Shown here piece after piece: positions 8,920-17,499 of a DNA stretch of 64,000 bases (its first letter is position 1; every line of letters begins with the position of its first letter). Source of the stretch: Neolewinella aurantiaca (GTDB lineage Bacteria > Bacteroidota > Bacteroidia > Chitinophagales > Saprospiraceae); contig NZ_VOXD01000033.1 of assembly GCF_008014675.1 (NCBI RefSeq), positions 1 to 64,000 on the forward strand, given 5' to 3'. The notes below the pieces were generated by a model. That model ran no database searches. It saw only the letters and a list, made by a program, of their open reading frames with translations, and had not been told where the DNA came from. The position numbers were made by a program, and so were the translations under genes.

Positions 8920-9396
8920 ATGCCAACGCACAACATTTCTTACGACGCCCATCCATCACCAGCAGCACTGAGTGCTGAGGACCAGGAACTGCTGGAGGCC
9001 GCAAAAGGAGCTCTGCCCAATTCTTACTCTCCTTATTCCAACTTTCAGGTGGCTGCCGCTGCCCGGTTGGAAGACGGTACCGTCGTCACCGGTTGGAATA
9101 CCGAAAACGCTGCTTACCCAATGTGCATCTGCGCCGAGCCGGCGACCCTGGCGGCGGCCGCCAGCCAGCGGCCCGGAATGCCCGTCGTTGCAATGGCCAT
9201 CACGGTAAAGTCGGCCAACCACGTGCTCGATCAGCCCGCGAGCCCCTGCGGCTCCTGCCGGCAACAACTGCACGAGCACGAGTCGCGCTTCGGAACCAAA
9301 ATGAAGCTCATCCTCCGTGGAGAAAGCGGACCGGTTTTCGTTTTCGAATCGGCAGGTGATATTCTACCCTTCGGTTTTTCGGGGAAGTTGCTCTGA
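8920..9396 (+). CDS. cdd: Cytidine deaminase
   Basis: A 158-aa cytoplasmic enzyme that deaminates cytidine or deoxycytidine to uridine in pyrimidine salvage. Zinc ligands and catalytic acid are in place: C71-A-E73 and P109-C110-G-S-C113, with the substrate-binding N-x-E (GWNTENAA) at 60-62. Length fits a family that is usually 130-160 aa. The ATG at 8920 is preferred to a TTG 18 nt upstream. The gene stands alone and converges on serA, with a shared hairpin between them. Confidence 0.92.
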   Translation: MPTHNISYDAHPSPAALSAEDQELLEAAKGALPNSYSPYSNFQVAAAARLEDGTVVTGWNTENAAYPMCICAEPATLAAAASQRPGMPVVAMAITVKSANHVLDQPASPCGSCRQQLHEHESRFGTKMKLILRGESGPVFVFESAGDILPFGFSGKLL

Positions 9397-9407
9397 GGTA
9401 GAAACTA

Positions 9408-9440
9408 AAATGCCAGCAACCCTGTGTGGTTACTGGCATT
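9408..9440. terminator. Hairpin between convergent cdd and serA
   Basis: AATGCCAGCAACC and GGTTACTGGCATT pair with one mismatch around a 6-nt loop. It sits between the two convergent stop codons with A/T-rich flanks, so it can end transcripts from both sides. Confidence 0.6.
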
Positions 9441-9463
9441 CTAGCTTAATGGCTTCCTGCGTC

Positions 9464-10402
9464 TTATTTCTTGAAGTGCGCAATAATCTGATCCGCAAGT
9501 TCAGTACCGATGTTGTACTGCGCTTCGCCGGTGGCAGCGCCGATGTGTGGCGTTACGCTGATCTTCGGGTTCTCGAGAAGGTCACGGCGTGGGTTGGGCT
9601 CGCCTACGAATACGTCAAGGGCCGCACCGCGGACTTTACCAGATTCGAGCGCAGCGAGCAGGGCATCTTCGTTGATGACACCTCCACGGCTGGTGTTGGC
9701 GAGGATGACGCCGTCCTTCATTTTGGCGAGTTCATCTTCTCCGATGAGGTTGCCGCCGGGAACGTGGATGGTGATGTAGTCGGACTCGGCCAGCATTTTG
9801 TCCATGCTGACAACGGGTACGTCGACCATCACTTTCTGACCCATCAAATCGATTTCGATGGCTTCGGTTTCTTTGACGAGGTCTACGGGCAAAACGTTCA
9901 TGCCCAGACCGATCGCAATGCGCGCAGCTTCGACGCCGATACGGCCGAAACCGAGGATGCCGAGCGTACGGCCGCGCAGCTGCTGGCCGCCGGCGTAAGA
10001 CTTCTTGAGTTTCTTGAACTCGCTGCCTTCGGCGCGCAACTCGAAGTTGGAGCGCTGTACGTCGCGGCTCAGGCCGAAGAAGTGAGCAAAGACGAGCTCG
10101 GCAACACTGGCGCTGGAAGCGGCGGGGGTGTTGTAAGTCGGGATGCCCTTGGTCTTGGCGTAGGCGTGGTCGATGTTGTCGATGCCCACACCACCGCGGC
10201 AGATCACCTTCAGGTTCGGGCTGGCGTCGATCAGTTCCTGCCGCACCTTGGTGGCGGAGCGGACGCAGATGACGTCGAAATCGTTGAGTTTGGTCATCAG
10301 CTCATCCTGGGGGATGTGATCCGTGACGACTTCGAAGCCAGCGGCTTCGAGTTGGGCTTTACCGTTGGGGGCAATTCCGTCGTTGGCAAGTACTCTGATC
10401 AT
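9464..10402 (-). CDS. serA: D-3-phosphoglycerate dehydrogenase (short, ACT-less)
   Basis: A 312-aa D-isomer-specific 2-hydroxyacid dehydrogenase. The NAD-binding GILGFGRIG lies at 148-156 and the catalytic trio is visible: Arg239 (NTSRGG), Glu268 (VGEPNP) and His286 (TPHIGAAT). It probably oxidises 3-phosphoglycerate in the first step of serine synthesis. The C-terminal ACT domain of E. coli SerA is absent, so allosteric control by serine through that domain is not expected. Other 2-hydroxyacid substrates cannot be excluded, and no serB or serC lies nearby. The leader includes a degenerate copy of the dispersed repeat. Confidence 0.88.
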   Translation of the reverse strand: MIRVLANDGIAPNGKAQLEAAGFEVVTDHIPQDELMTKLNDFDVICVRSATKVRQELIDASPNLKVICRGGVGIDNIDHAYAKTKGIPTYNTPAASSASVAELVFAHFFGLSRDVQRSNFELRAEGSEFKKLKKSYAGGQQLRGRTLGILGFGRIGVEAARIAIGLGMNVLPVDLVKETEAIEIDLMGQKVMVDVPVVSMDKMLAESDYITIHVPGGNLIGEDELAKMKDGVILANTSRGGVINEDALLAALESGKVRGAALDVFVGEPNPRRDLLENPKISVTPHIGAATGEAQYNIGTELADQIIAHFKK

Positions 10403-10431
10403 TACGTTTAGTTTTCTTGGGGGTTAAAGTC

Positions 10432-10450
10432 GGGCTCGTTAGCAGGTGCA
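10432..10450 (-). repeat. Degenerate dispersed repeat upstream of serA
   Basis: On the minus strand TGCACCTGCTAACGAGCCC shares the TGCACCTGC core and GCCC end, with four mismatches to the consensus. It lies in the serA leader directly after CTTTG. Confidence 0.35.
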
Positions 10451-10617
10451 AAGAAACGTAAAAAGATGGGGCTAGTAAGCGGAAATAGTCGGCTTTTTAC
10501 GGTGGCTCTCCACCCCGGCCGCAGTACACTCCGTGTGCAAGTGGCTGCGGTGCCGAGTAGACCTTCGCGCTCGGAGAGCACGACGACCGCTCGCAGCCGG
10601 AGGCTGCATCGACCGGG

Positions 10618-13314
10618 TTACCAACTTTCGACGGGGAAGACCAACTCCACCCGCGTACCGGCCACCTCGCCTTCCGCGTCGAGTACATCCGCAACCTCCA
10701 TCCGCCCCTTCATCGTTTTCAGCCGGGCCTGGGTAACGTCCAGCGCGACGGATTTGTGGCTGGTCGGGCGGCTGGCTTTCCGTGCGGCGGCGGCGTTGCG
10801 GCCGATACCGTTGTCGGAAACCGTACACTGCATCCTGCGGCCGCGCATAATGAAACTTACGCTGATGTGCCCGGCCCGGCCCTCCAGCGGGGACAGTCCG
10901 TGGAGCACCGCGTTTTCGAGGAACGGCTGCAGTAGCATCGAGGGCATGCTCACCTCTTCGGGGTCCACGTTTTCTGGTGGGGAGATGGTGTAGGTGAAGT
11001 CGAACGGTTGGCAGAAGCGCTCCATTTCGAGGTACTCCGTCAGGGTGCTGATTTCCTGGCTGAGCGGTATTGTTTCGCGGCGGCTGTTGTTCAGGATGCC
11101 CCGCATCAGCTTGGCGAAGCGCCCGATCTGGCGGCGGGCTTCGGCGTCGTTTTTTCCGTCTACTAAACCTCTGATGCCGTTCAGGGCATTGAAGATGAAA
11201 TGCGGATTCATCTGTAGTTGCAGCGCTTTTTGCTCCAGGCTGAGGAGTTGGTTTTGGGCTTCAATTTCTTCGCGCTTCCGGGCCTCGGAACGTTGAATGC
11301 GCCGGTAGAAAAAATAAAAAGCAGCGACCATAAGCGCGATGCCCGCCAGTGCCATAAGCGACCAAACCCAGCCTTGCCGCCAAAAGGGAGTCGCTACAGC
11401 GAAGGTATATTCGGCTGTCTCGCCCCAGGTTTTGCCGCCGTCGGTAGTCGCCCGGACTTCAAAGGTGTAATTCCCGGCTGAAAGGGAAGTGTACCTGACC
11501 GACGTCTCGTCGGTCACCGGCGACCATTCTTTCTCGTAAGGTGCGAGCCGCCACTGAAAGCGGACACGGTCGGGGTAAGTAAGGTCTACGGCTCCGAAGC
11601 GGAAATTGAGGTGGTTGTTGCCGGCAGCCAGATGCGGAATTCCGTTCTCAAGGACGTAATCTTCTTCTTCAATTGGTTCGTAAAACAAGTCGATGCGACT
11701 GATATTGACGGGAGGAGGAGCAACGTAGCCATCGGCGTCATCGGGAAGGACCGACACGAGCCCGTTGGTGGTGCCGAACCACATCCTTTCGCCGTCGTAG
11801 GCCGAGGAGATGACGCTTGCGGCAGGAAATCCCTCCGCCTTTCCGTAGCGGCGGAACCAGTCTGGTCGGCCATCCCGGTCGAGGTAAATGCGTACGAGGT
11901 CCCGATCGGTTCCCAGCCATATCTCAGCGCCGTTGTTGTTCCGTTGCCTGGTGTAGCCTTGCGGGACAAGTATAGTGTTGATGTCGGTCGGCATCACCCC
12001 GAATCTGGAGGGTAGGGGAGCGAAGCGGACTTTGTCCATCATCAGGTCCGTATAGTACAACCCGTAGCCAGCGACCGCAACCCACAGCTGGGTGCCGGAG
12101 CGAACGCCCATTGCGGTTACGGGCCCGCGGGGCAACCCCGTTTCGGAACCATAAATGGCTACCATCGTGTCAACTTCCTGATCCCAACGGTAGACGTTAC
12201 CGAGCTTGTCGCCCAAGATGATGTTTCCTCGTGGCCCGTAGGTTGCAGCGGTGAAATTGGTCAGGGGGATATCTTCGTCTGGGCCAAAGTTCTCGACCTG
12301 AAAGGTCGAATCCGCTGGCCTGATCATACAAATTCCCTGGTCGTAGCTCACCGCCCAGAGGATCTCTTCCCTACTTGGGAGAGAAGTAAGGAACTGGTTG
12401 CCGGGCAGCCCGTCCCGAAAGGTGAGGTGGCTTACTTTCAGGCTGTCGTTGAGGACGTAGATGCCCCGGTCTGCGGTAGTGATGAAGAGCCCGTAGCCCG
12501 GTACTTCGTTCAGGGAGGTTATCTCGGTTCGGGGTGGAACCACGTCCGTAAGCGGCGGATAAAACCTGCTGGAATCATAGCGTTGCAGGCCATCCTTGCC
12601 CAGCGCCAGCCACAGGCCTCCGTCGTAGGCGGCATAAATATCCGTGATGCGCCGGCCTGCGGGGCCGTCTTTACCGGGAGGGGAATACTGGATTTCGGAG
12701 GGGACCATCCGTGCAAGGCCGCCGTTGGTCGCTATCCACACCCGTCCCTGCCGGTCCTGAATCAGGGCGCGGACGCGGGTGCCGGGTAAGTTGAGGGGAG
12801 CGGTGAAATGCCCGTTGGGCTCACCGTTTTTACCGATGAGATAGAGACCATCCTCAGTGCCCAACAATTGCTCTCCTGAGGGCAGTTTGAGCTCAGCGGT
12901 AACGGAGAGGTTCTTTCCGCCCGGAAGGCGAACGTTCTTTGGGGCGGCGGGCTCCGGCGCTTCAACTTTCTCTGCACCTGCGTCTGCGCCCGAAAACAGG
13001 TTTTTTACGGCAGAGAAGCGCGATGTTCCGGTGTTGGTCCTGACGGTCAATCCCCGGCCATCGCTATACACCGACCTGACGAAATTGTCGGAGAGCCCCT
13101 CTGCGGTAGAGAAAACGGTGAAGCTTTTGCCATCGAACCGGGCTACTCCGCCTCCGTTGGTGCCAACCCAGAGGTAGCCGTTGTCGTCTTCGGCCAGAGC
13201 GGTTACGTCGGTAGCGGGCAGGCCATCGGCGACCGTCCACTGCAGAAAAGCATAAGACTGGGCCTGCAGGAAACCACAGGTGAGGGAGAGGATGAAGATC
13301 AGGTGGAGGCGCAC
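10618..13314 (-). CDS. Propeller / Y_Y_Y sensor histidine kinase, LytS (His_kinase) type
   Basis: An 898-aa membrane sensor. A signal peptide (about 1-18) leads into a long periplasmic region of two-component-regulator propeller repeats (WVGTNGGGVARFDG, WIATNGGLARM, WFGTTNGLVS), then a Y_Y_Y domain (about 560-650). One membrane segment follows (about 655-675), then a cytoplasmic LytS-type kinase with MNPHFIFNALNGIRG (His705) and an ATP-binding DNGIGRN. Such kinases usually act on a LytTR regulator, but none is encoded next to it, so the partner is elsewhere. A linker near residue 110 (GADAGAE) is encoded by the dispersed repeat, and GTRVRAL by a related 21-bp sequence. The downstream lipoprotein-kinase order on the minus strand suggests possible co-transcription from the lipoprotein gene. 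Confidence 0.88.
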   Translation of the reverse strand: MRLHLIFILSLTCGFLQAQSYAFLQWTVADGLPATDVTALAEDDNGYLWVGTNGGGVARFDGKSFTVFSTAEGLSDNFVRSVYSDGRGLTVRTNTGTSRFSAVKNLFSGADAGAEKVEAPEPAAPKNVRLPGGKNLSVTAELKLPSGEQLLGTEDGLYLIGKNGEPNGHFTAPLNLPGTRVRALIQDRQGRVWIATNGGLARMVPSEIQYSPPGKDGPAGRRITDIYAAYDGGLWLALGKDGLQRYDSSRFYPPLTDVVPPRTEITSLNEVPGYGLFITTADRGIYVLNDSLKVSHLTFRDGLPGNQFLTSLPSREEILWAVSYDQGICMIRPADSTFQVENFGPDEDIPLTNFTAATYGPRGNIILGDKLGNVYRWDQEVDTMVAIYGSETGLPRGPVTAMGVRSGTQLWVAVAGYGLYYTDLMMDKVRFAPLPSRFGVMPTDINTILVPQGYTRQRNNNGAEIWLGTDRDLVRIYLDRDGRPDWFRRYGKAEGFPAASVISSAYDGERMWFGTTNGLVSVLPDDADGYVAPPPVNISRIDLFYEPIEEEDYVLENGIPHLAAGNNHLNFRFGAVDLTYPDRVRFQWRLAPYEKEWSPVTDETSVRYTSLSAGNYTFEVRATTDGGKTWGETAEYTFAVATPFWRQGWVWSLMALAGIALMVAAFYFFYRRIQRSEARKREEIEAQNQLLSLEQKALQLQMNPHFIFNALNGIRGLVDGKNDAEARRQIGRFAKLMRGILNNSRRETIPLSQEISTLTEYLEMERFCQPFDFTYTISPPENVDPEEVSMPSMLLQPFLENAVLHGLSPLEGRAGHISVSFIMRGRRMQCTVSDNGIGRNAAAARKASRPTSHKSVALDVTQARLKTMKGRMEVADVLDAEGEVAGTRVELVFPVESW
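10829..10846 (+). repeat. Dispersed short repeat, TGCATCCTGCG variant, in kinase gene
   Basis: TGCATCCTGCGGCCGCGC matches the variant consensus. It lies inside the ATPase domain of the kinase gene (antisense to it), where it encodes RGRRMQ, so coincidence is more likely here than for linker copies. Confidence 0.35.
12765..12784 (-). repeat. Repeat-like 20-mer shared with the RND gene
   Basis: The plus-strand 20-mer GGGCGCGGACGCGGGTGCCG occurs again, identical, in the RND transporter gene (62153-62172). Its reverse complement is a GCACCCGCG variant of the dispersed repeat. In both unrelated genes it encodes GTRVRAL. Confidence 0.5.
12973..12991 (+). repeat. Dispersed short repeat inside kinase gene
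   Basis: TGCACCTGCGTCTGCGCCC differs from the consensus at one position. On the coding (minus) strand it encodes GADAGAE within an Ala/Pro/Glu-rich linker of the propeller region. Confidence 0.6.
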
Positions 13315-13405
13315 GACTGCAAGATAGAGGTCAGCGTGCAGAAAGCAGAGTGTAGAATTCAGTGTGCAAAATCCAGGTGGTAAAACGCTGCTTTCTGCTA
13401 TCTGT

Positions 13406-13942
13406 TTACTTCAGCTTCCGGCCTCCAATCACTTTACCGTTCACATCGGAACTGCGGAGTCGTTTGAGCGGAATCATCAGGCTGGCGTAGGCGTCGGATG
13501 AGTTGACCGTCCATTTTTTACCGGCATAGGTGACTGATCCGTTGCGTCGGTTCCAGTCGGCGGCCATGATCACGTAGCGGTTGCCAGCCTTGGGGTTAGG
13601 ACCGAAGACCAGGAAATTATCATCGTTACTTTCAAAACTCACCGCCATACGTTGGGTCTTCGGCGAGAAAACAAAAACACCGGGCGTGTTGCGCTTAAAG
13701 ACGAGCTGTTCTACTTCCCGTCCGTCGACAATCTTTACCTGGCCGTTGCGGATTTCGGAGTTGCCGTTGCGCAACTCGCGGGTAAGCACCAGATCCTCGG
13801 AGAGGTAGAACTGAATTCGTTTGAGTTCGTCCTGGCTCCAGTTTTGGTCATCCACAAGCCGTTGGGTCAACGGACTGAGTTTGGGGCCACAGCTGGAAAA
13901 TAAAACGGTGAAGAGCGCAAGGGCTGAAAGTAGTCTGGTCAT
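13406..13942 (-). CDS. Conserved hypothetical lipoprotein
   Basis: A 178-aa protein with a lipoprotein signal peptide and the lipobox cysteine at residue 18 (LFSSCGP). The mature part begins with an SPLTQRLVDDQNWSQDELKRIQFYLSEDL stretch. This layout, in which the N-terminal helix leads into YLSEDLVLTREL, is one I associate with a Bacteroidota lipoprotein family without assigned function. The rest is predicted beta-rich, with no catalytic motif I can identify. It lies 91 nt upstream of the kinase gene on the same strand. That gap holds an inverted repeat (GCAGAAAGCAG at 13338, CTGCTTTCTGC at 13388), which may separate the two transcripts. Confidence 0.75.
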   Translation of the reverse strand: MTRLLSALALFTVLFSSCGPKLSPLTQRLVDDQNWSQDELKRIQFYLSEDLVLTRELRNGNSEIRNGQVKIVDGREVEQLVFKRNTPGVFVFSPKTQRMAVSFESNDDNFLVFGPNPKAGNRYVIMAADWNRRNGSVTYAGKKWTVNSSDAYASLMIPLKRLRSSDVNGKVIGGRKLK

Positions 13943-14133
13943 GGCTGAGGTTTTTAAGTTCAGACAAAAGACGCCGCTTGCTGGTTTAAAGTCTATTTAG
14001 GAGCGGATTTTTAAGGTTAAATTAACTAAGGACCCGTAGCTCCGGAGCCGGCAGGGGGGCGGGGCTTTTTCAGTTGCCGGCAAATCCGCTGGGCGGGCCG
14101 CTGGCCCAATCACTCCGGCTTAGGTATAGTGTT

Positions 14134-14141
14134 TATCTTTG
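14134..14141 (+). promoter_or_regulatory. TAnnTTTG promoter element for yicC-gmk
   Basis: TATCTTTG matches the Bacteroidota -7 element and lies 34 nt upstream of the yicC start. No clear -33 TTTG is visible. Confidence 0.5.
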
Positions 14142-14175
14142 CCGCCTATTCATCCCTTATCGTCAAAGCATCCTC

Positions 14176-15060
14176 ATGCTCCTATCAATGACCGGTTACG
14201 GTCGCGCAACTCACAGCCACGCCGGCAAAACCTACACCGTCGAGATTCGCTCGCTCAACAGCAAGCAGAACGACTTACGGTTACGGAGTTCCCAGCACCT
14301 CCACAAATATGAAATGGACCTGCGCCGTCTCATCCTCGATCAGGTGCAGCGTGGAAAGATGGAAGTTAACGTGGACATTGCCGACGAATCCGGTGGCGGT
14401 GGCGTAAAAATCAATACTGTTCTTCTCAACCGTCTCTACGGCGAAGTCTGGGGCGCAATCAATCCCGAAGTACAAAAGCCTGGCCACGCCGAAGGACTGT
14501 ACGCAGCTCTGCTGAGGATACCCGGAATGGTGGAGGCCGGAAGCAACCGGCTGGAAGAGAGCGACTGGGAGCAACTGAAGATCGCCGCCAATAACGCAGT
14601 GGCTCACCTCAACGAGTACCGCACGCAGGAAGGAGAGGTGATGGCTAAAGACCTCGCCGCCAGCGCCAAAGGAATCGCTGACCTGCTGGAAGAGGTAGCA
14701 CCCTACGAGGAAGTGCGTGTAGAGTCTGTCCGGACCCGGATGGAGAAGCACCTCAAAGATTACCTCGGCCGCGGTAATGTGGACAAGAACCGCTACGAAC
14801 AGGAGATTCTCTTCTATCTCGAAAAGATGGACATCAATGAGGAGAAAGTACGCCTGAAGCAAAACTGCGAGTACTTCCTGGAAATACTCGGCAACGAGGA
14901 TTCGGTTAAGGGCCGGAAGCTCAACTTCATCAGTCAGGAAATTGGCCGGGAAGTGAATACGCTCGGGGCTAAGGCTTACGCCGCCGAAATTCAAAAACTG
15001 GTGGTCAACATGAAAGAACACCTGGAAATGATCAAAGAACAACTTGCCAACGTTGCCTGA
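14176..15060 (+). CDS. yicC: YicC family endoribonuclease
   Basis: A 294-aa protein that begins with the family hallmark SMTGYGRA and ends with the conserved C-terminal block (QEIGREVNTLGAKA, then VNMKEHLEMIKEQLANV). YicC homologues are cytoplasmic endoribonucleases that act in RNA turnover. The start at ATG 14176 gives MLLSMTGYG, the usual family N-terminus; longer upstream extensions lack similarity. It is followed after 2 nt by gmk, an order found in many bacteria, so the two genes are surely co-transcribed, probably from the TATCTTTG element at 14134. Confidence 0.92.
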   Translation: MLLSMTGYGRATHSHAGKTYTVEIRSLNSKQNDLRLRSSQHLHKYEMDLRRLILDQVQRGKMEVNVDIADESGGGGVKINTVLLNRLYGEVWGAINPEVQKPGHAEGLYAALLRIPGMVEAGSNRLEESDWEQLKIAANNAVAHLNEYRTQEGEVMAKDLAASAKGIADLLEEVAPYEEVRVESVRTRMEKHLKDYLGRGNVDKNRYEQEILFYLEKMDINEEKVRLKQNCEYFLEILGNEDSVKGRKLNFISQEIGREVNTLGAKAYAAEIQKLVVNMKEHLEMIKEQLANVA

Positions 15061-15062
15061 AT

Positions 15063-15656
15063 ATGGAGGATACAGTTAAAGGGAAAATGCTGATTTTTAC
15101 CGCTCCGTCCGGAGCCGGGAAAACGACGATTGTACGTCACTTACTCAAGAATTTCGACGAGCTGGCTTTTTCAGTGTCGGCTACCAACCGGCCAATCCGG
15201 AAGGGGGAAACGGACGGAGAGTCGTACCACTTTTTATCGACCCAGGAATTCATGGACCGCGTTGAAAACGGGGAATTCATCGAGTACGAAGAGGTTTATC
15301 CGGGCCGTTTCTACGGAACCCTGCATTCCGAAGTAGAACGCATCTGGGCCCTGGGCCGGGCTATTGTTTTCGACATCGAGGTGAAGGGAGCTACGAACCT
15401 TAAGCAGTTCTACCCGAAGGAAAGCATGGCTGTTTTCGTTAATCCCCCGAATTCCGATGTCCTCTTCCAACGCCTGCGCAACCGCAGTACGGAAACCGAG
15501 GATGAAATCCGGGATCGTATTGCCCGTGCTGCCGAAGAGCTCTCTTACGTCGACTCTTTCGACCGCGTGCTCATCAACGATGACCTGCAGGTTGCCTTCG
15601 CCGAAGCAGAAGATATTGTAGAAGATTTTCTGGGCCTGAAGGCCGAAGAAGAGTAG
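15063..15656 (+). CDS. gmk: Guanylate kinase
   Basis: A 197-aa cytoplasmic enzyme that phosphorylates GMP to GDP with ATP. The P-loop APSGAGKTT is at 14-22. The GMP-binding region follows (SVSATNRPIRKGETDGESYHF shows the expected TR-x-x-R-x-GE-x-x-G-x-x-Y pattern, with Asn for Thr). FIEYEEVYPGRFYGT matches the family. Length is normal. The start codon lies 2 nt after the yicC stop, indicating translational coupling. Confidence 0.95.
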   Translation: MEDTVKGKMLIFTAPSGAGKTTIVRHLLKNFDELAFSVSATNRPIRKGETDGESYHFLSTQEFMDRVENGEFIEYEEVYPGRFYGTLHSEVERIWALGRAIVFDIEVKGATNLKQFYPKESMAVFVNPPNSDVLFQRLRNRSTETEDEIRDRIARAAEELSYVDSFDRVLINDDLQVAFAEAEDIVEDFLGLKAEEE

Positions 15657-15886
15657 TTGCAACAAGGGGGGATGTTCTTTGCGCGTACTAAAATGGCGCA
15701 AAAAACTTATCACAAAACCCTAACAAAACTAACCGGAAATATCATTTTGGGCTTGGTTGTCGTCCCGTAACCGGAGAGGCTCAAGCGGAACAACTTCATG
15801 GAGAATCGGGAGTTTTTACCCCCGACAGCGTGGCACTCGTGTGCCACCAAAACAACAACTTTTTCATTCCCCACAAAGAACTTCCA

Positions 15887-16333
15887 ATGAAATTTCTTCT
15901 TCCACTTTTTGCCTTCCTTGCCGTATTTACTTTCAGCAGCTGCGACGACGATGAGACCATCGTAACCATCGACAGCTCGCAGCCCAACAACTTCGTCGCT
16001 GCCCGCAGCGGAAGCCTCACCGCACAAAACGGAACACCTACTGCCGGTACCGTTGAGCTTGGCGAAGACGACGATGCCCGCACGTTCCTCCGTCTCGGCA
16101 ACGACTTCACCACCGAGCAGGGAACCGGTACCGTTACCGTTTACCTCTCTACTTCAGATACCTTCACCCCCAGCCCAGGAACCGGTAACCCCGACCTGAT
16201 CCTGGTAGGAGGTCTGAACTCGAACGGTGAGCAGTTTTTCCAGATCGACCGTGACGTGCCTGCTAGTTTCACTCACGTAATCCTCTGGTGTGCTTCGGCC
16301 AACATCCCGTTTGGTAACGCTCGTATCCAGTAA
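15887..16333 (+). CDS. DM13-domain lipoprotein
   Basis: A 148-aa lipoprotein with lipobox cysteine at 19 (FTFSSCDDD) and an acidic start. The mature part (about 35-148) reads as a DM13 domain: RSGSLTAQNGTPTAGTVEL, then TFLRLGNDFTTEQGTGTVTVYLS, and the family-typical end VILWCASANIPFG with its conserved cysteine at 135. DM13 domains are predicted to take part in electron transfer or hydroxylation, but their chemistry is little known. An upstream ATG 57 nt away would put the signal peptide internal, so 15887 is preferred. A GTGGCAC-TCGT-GTGCCAC hairpin (15830-15847) lies in the leader. A strong terminator separates it from the following barrel gene. Confidence 0.8.
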   Translation: MKFLLPLFAFLAVFTFSSCDDDETIVTIDSSQPNNFVAARSGSLTAQNGTPTAGTVELGEDDDARTFLRLGNDFTTEQGTGTVTVYLSTSDTFTPSPGTGNPDLILVGGLNSNGEQFFQIDRDVPASFTHVILWCASANIPFGNARIQ

Positions 16334-16403
16334 GTAAAGCTGCTGCACAGATCATCGTTCCCAACCCGATGATACCACGGTGCCTCCGGGCACCCCATCT
16401 ACG

Positions 16404-16450
16404 GCGACGGCCATTGCAGCTTAACGGCTGGTGGCCGTCGCTCTTTTTTC
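16404..16450 (+). terminator. Intrinsic terminator after DM13 gene
   Basis: GCGACGGCC (16404-16412) pairs perfectly with GGCCGTCGC (16433-16441), followed by TCTTTTTT. A classic intrinsic terminator. Confidence 0.85.
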
Positions 16451-16467
16451 CCTCCCAAGCTAAAATT

Positions 16468-17316
16468 ATGATCTCCAGAATTATCACCTCTGTATTTGTT
16501 CTCTTTCTTTTCGGTTCGCTGTATGGCCAGAGTGGCTGGCTGAAGCCCAAAGGAAGTGGCTATGCGCAACTCTCCGCCGCATTTTTGTCTTCCGATAATT
16601 ACTACAATACCGACGGAAACCAGCTGACCACGAATGAATATCAATCCTACGCGCTTACGGCTTATGCTGAGTATGGGGTCACCGACCGGTTCAACCTGTT
16701 GCTGAACGGGCCACTGCTTCGTCGTCAGTCTTTCTCGTCGACCGAGGCTACTTACGGTGTCGGTGACGTCCGGGTCGGTGGCAAGTACGCGTTGCTTTCC
16801 GGTGCCTGGCCTGTTTCGCTGGCCCTTGAAGCCGATATTCCTTTGTCTCCGCAAAACCAGTTCGCCCGCAATAAGGAGCAGCTTACCCCTGGCATCATCG
16901 ATCAGATCAACCTGCCGGCCAGCGACGGAGAGTTCAATTTCTGGGGGACGCTGGCTGCGTCCCGCTCACTGTCTGACCGGTCTTTCGTATCGGCGTTTGG
17001 CGCGTTCAACGTCCGGACGAAAGGGCTGAGCCACCAGGTAAAGGCCGGCGTGGAAGCCGGATACAGATTTTTTGATAAGCTGTACGTCATGGGGCAACTC
17101 AGTGCGCTGCGCTCCCTCGGCGAACCAAAGGAAGGACTTTCTTTTGTGCGGGGAGAAGGCGTTGCCTACACCGCCGCGGGTATTACCCTGTTTTACGAAA
17201 TCGACGAACACTTCAACCTGTTGGTTTCGGGAACTACGTATAACGACCTGGTTTTTTCCAGGAAAAACATTTATAGCGGGGCAGCACTCAATCTGGGTGT
17301 AGCTTACCAGTGGTAG
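16468..17316 (+). CDS. Outer-membrane beta-barrel protein (transporter-like)
   Basis: A 282-aa secreted protein with a signal peptide (MISRIITSVFVLFLFGSLYGQ) and alternating beta-strand pattern to a C-terminal aromatic (VAYQW), typical of outer-membrane barrels. Phrases such as YAEYGVTDRFNLLLNGPLL and VGDVRVGGKYALL are common in Bacteroidota proteins annotated only as transporter. The start at 16468 follows from the signal peptide; the frame is open further upstream through the terminator. It lies in the region of the MbnP/MbnH-like genes, so a link to metal handling is possible but unproven. Confidence 0.75.
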   Translation: MISRIITSVFVLFLFGSLYGQSGWLKPKGSGYAQLSAAFLSSDNYYNTDGNQLTTNEYQSYALTAYAEYGVTDRFNLLLNGPLLRRQSFSSTEATYGVGDVRVGGKYALLSGAWPVSLALEADIPLSPQNQFARNKEQLTPGIIDQINLPASDGEFNFWGTLAASRSLSDRSFVSAFGAFNVRTKGLSHQVKAGVEAGYRFFDKLYVMGQLSALRSLGEPKEGLSFVRGEGVAYTAAGITLFYEIDEHFNLLVSGTTYNDLVFSRKNIYSGAALNLGVAYQW

Positions 17317-17323
17317 CAGTTTC

Positions 17324-17342
17324 GGGCGCTGACGCAGGTGCA
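17324..17342 (-). repeat. Dispersed short repeat after barrel gene
   Basis: On the minus strand TGCACCTGCGTCAGCGCCC matches the consensus with one change. It begins 8 nt after the stop codon of the barrel gene. Confidence 0.65.
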
Positions 17343-17482
17343 GGGGAGGGTTTGGGGAAAAGCCTGCTCTCCCCTGTACAGGCTTCCGGATTAAAGGCCG
17401 AGACCCTGACCTGAAAATCCTCCTTGCCCGTTTTATGTCTTTTGTCAGACAGATCCATGTCGGAATATCCGAGCAAAGAATT

Positions 17483-17490
17483 TACCTTTG
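17483..17490 (+). promoter_or_regulatory. TAnnTTTG promoter element
   Basis: TACCTTTG lies only 9 nt before the ATG at 17500, which supports that start and suggests a very short or absent leader. Confidence 0.55.
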
Positions 17491-17499
17491 TGGCGTTAG

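Noticed and set aside
9317-10411. Long plus-strand open frame opposite serA
   Set aside because: It is the antisense of serA, whose catalytic motifs are intact; the antisense product is a Val/Gly/Asp-rich sequence with no family features, as expected from GC-rich codon bias.
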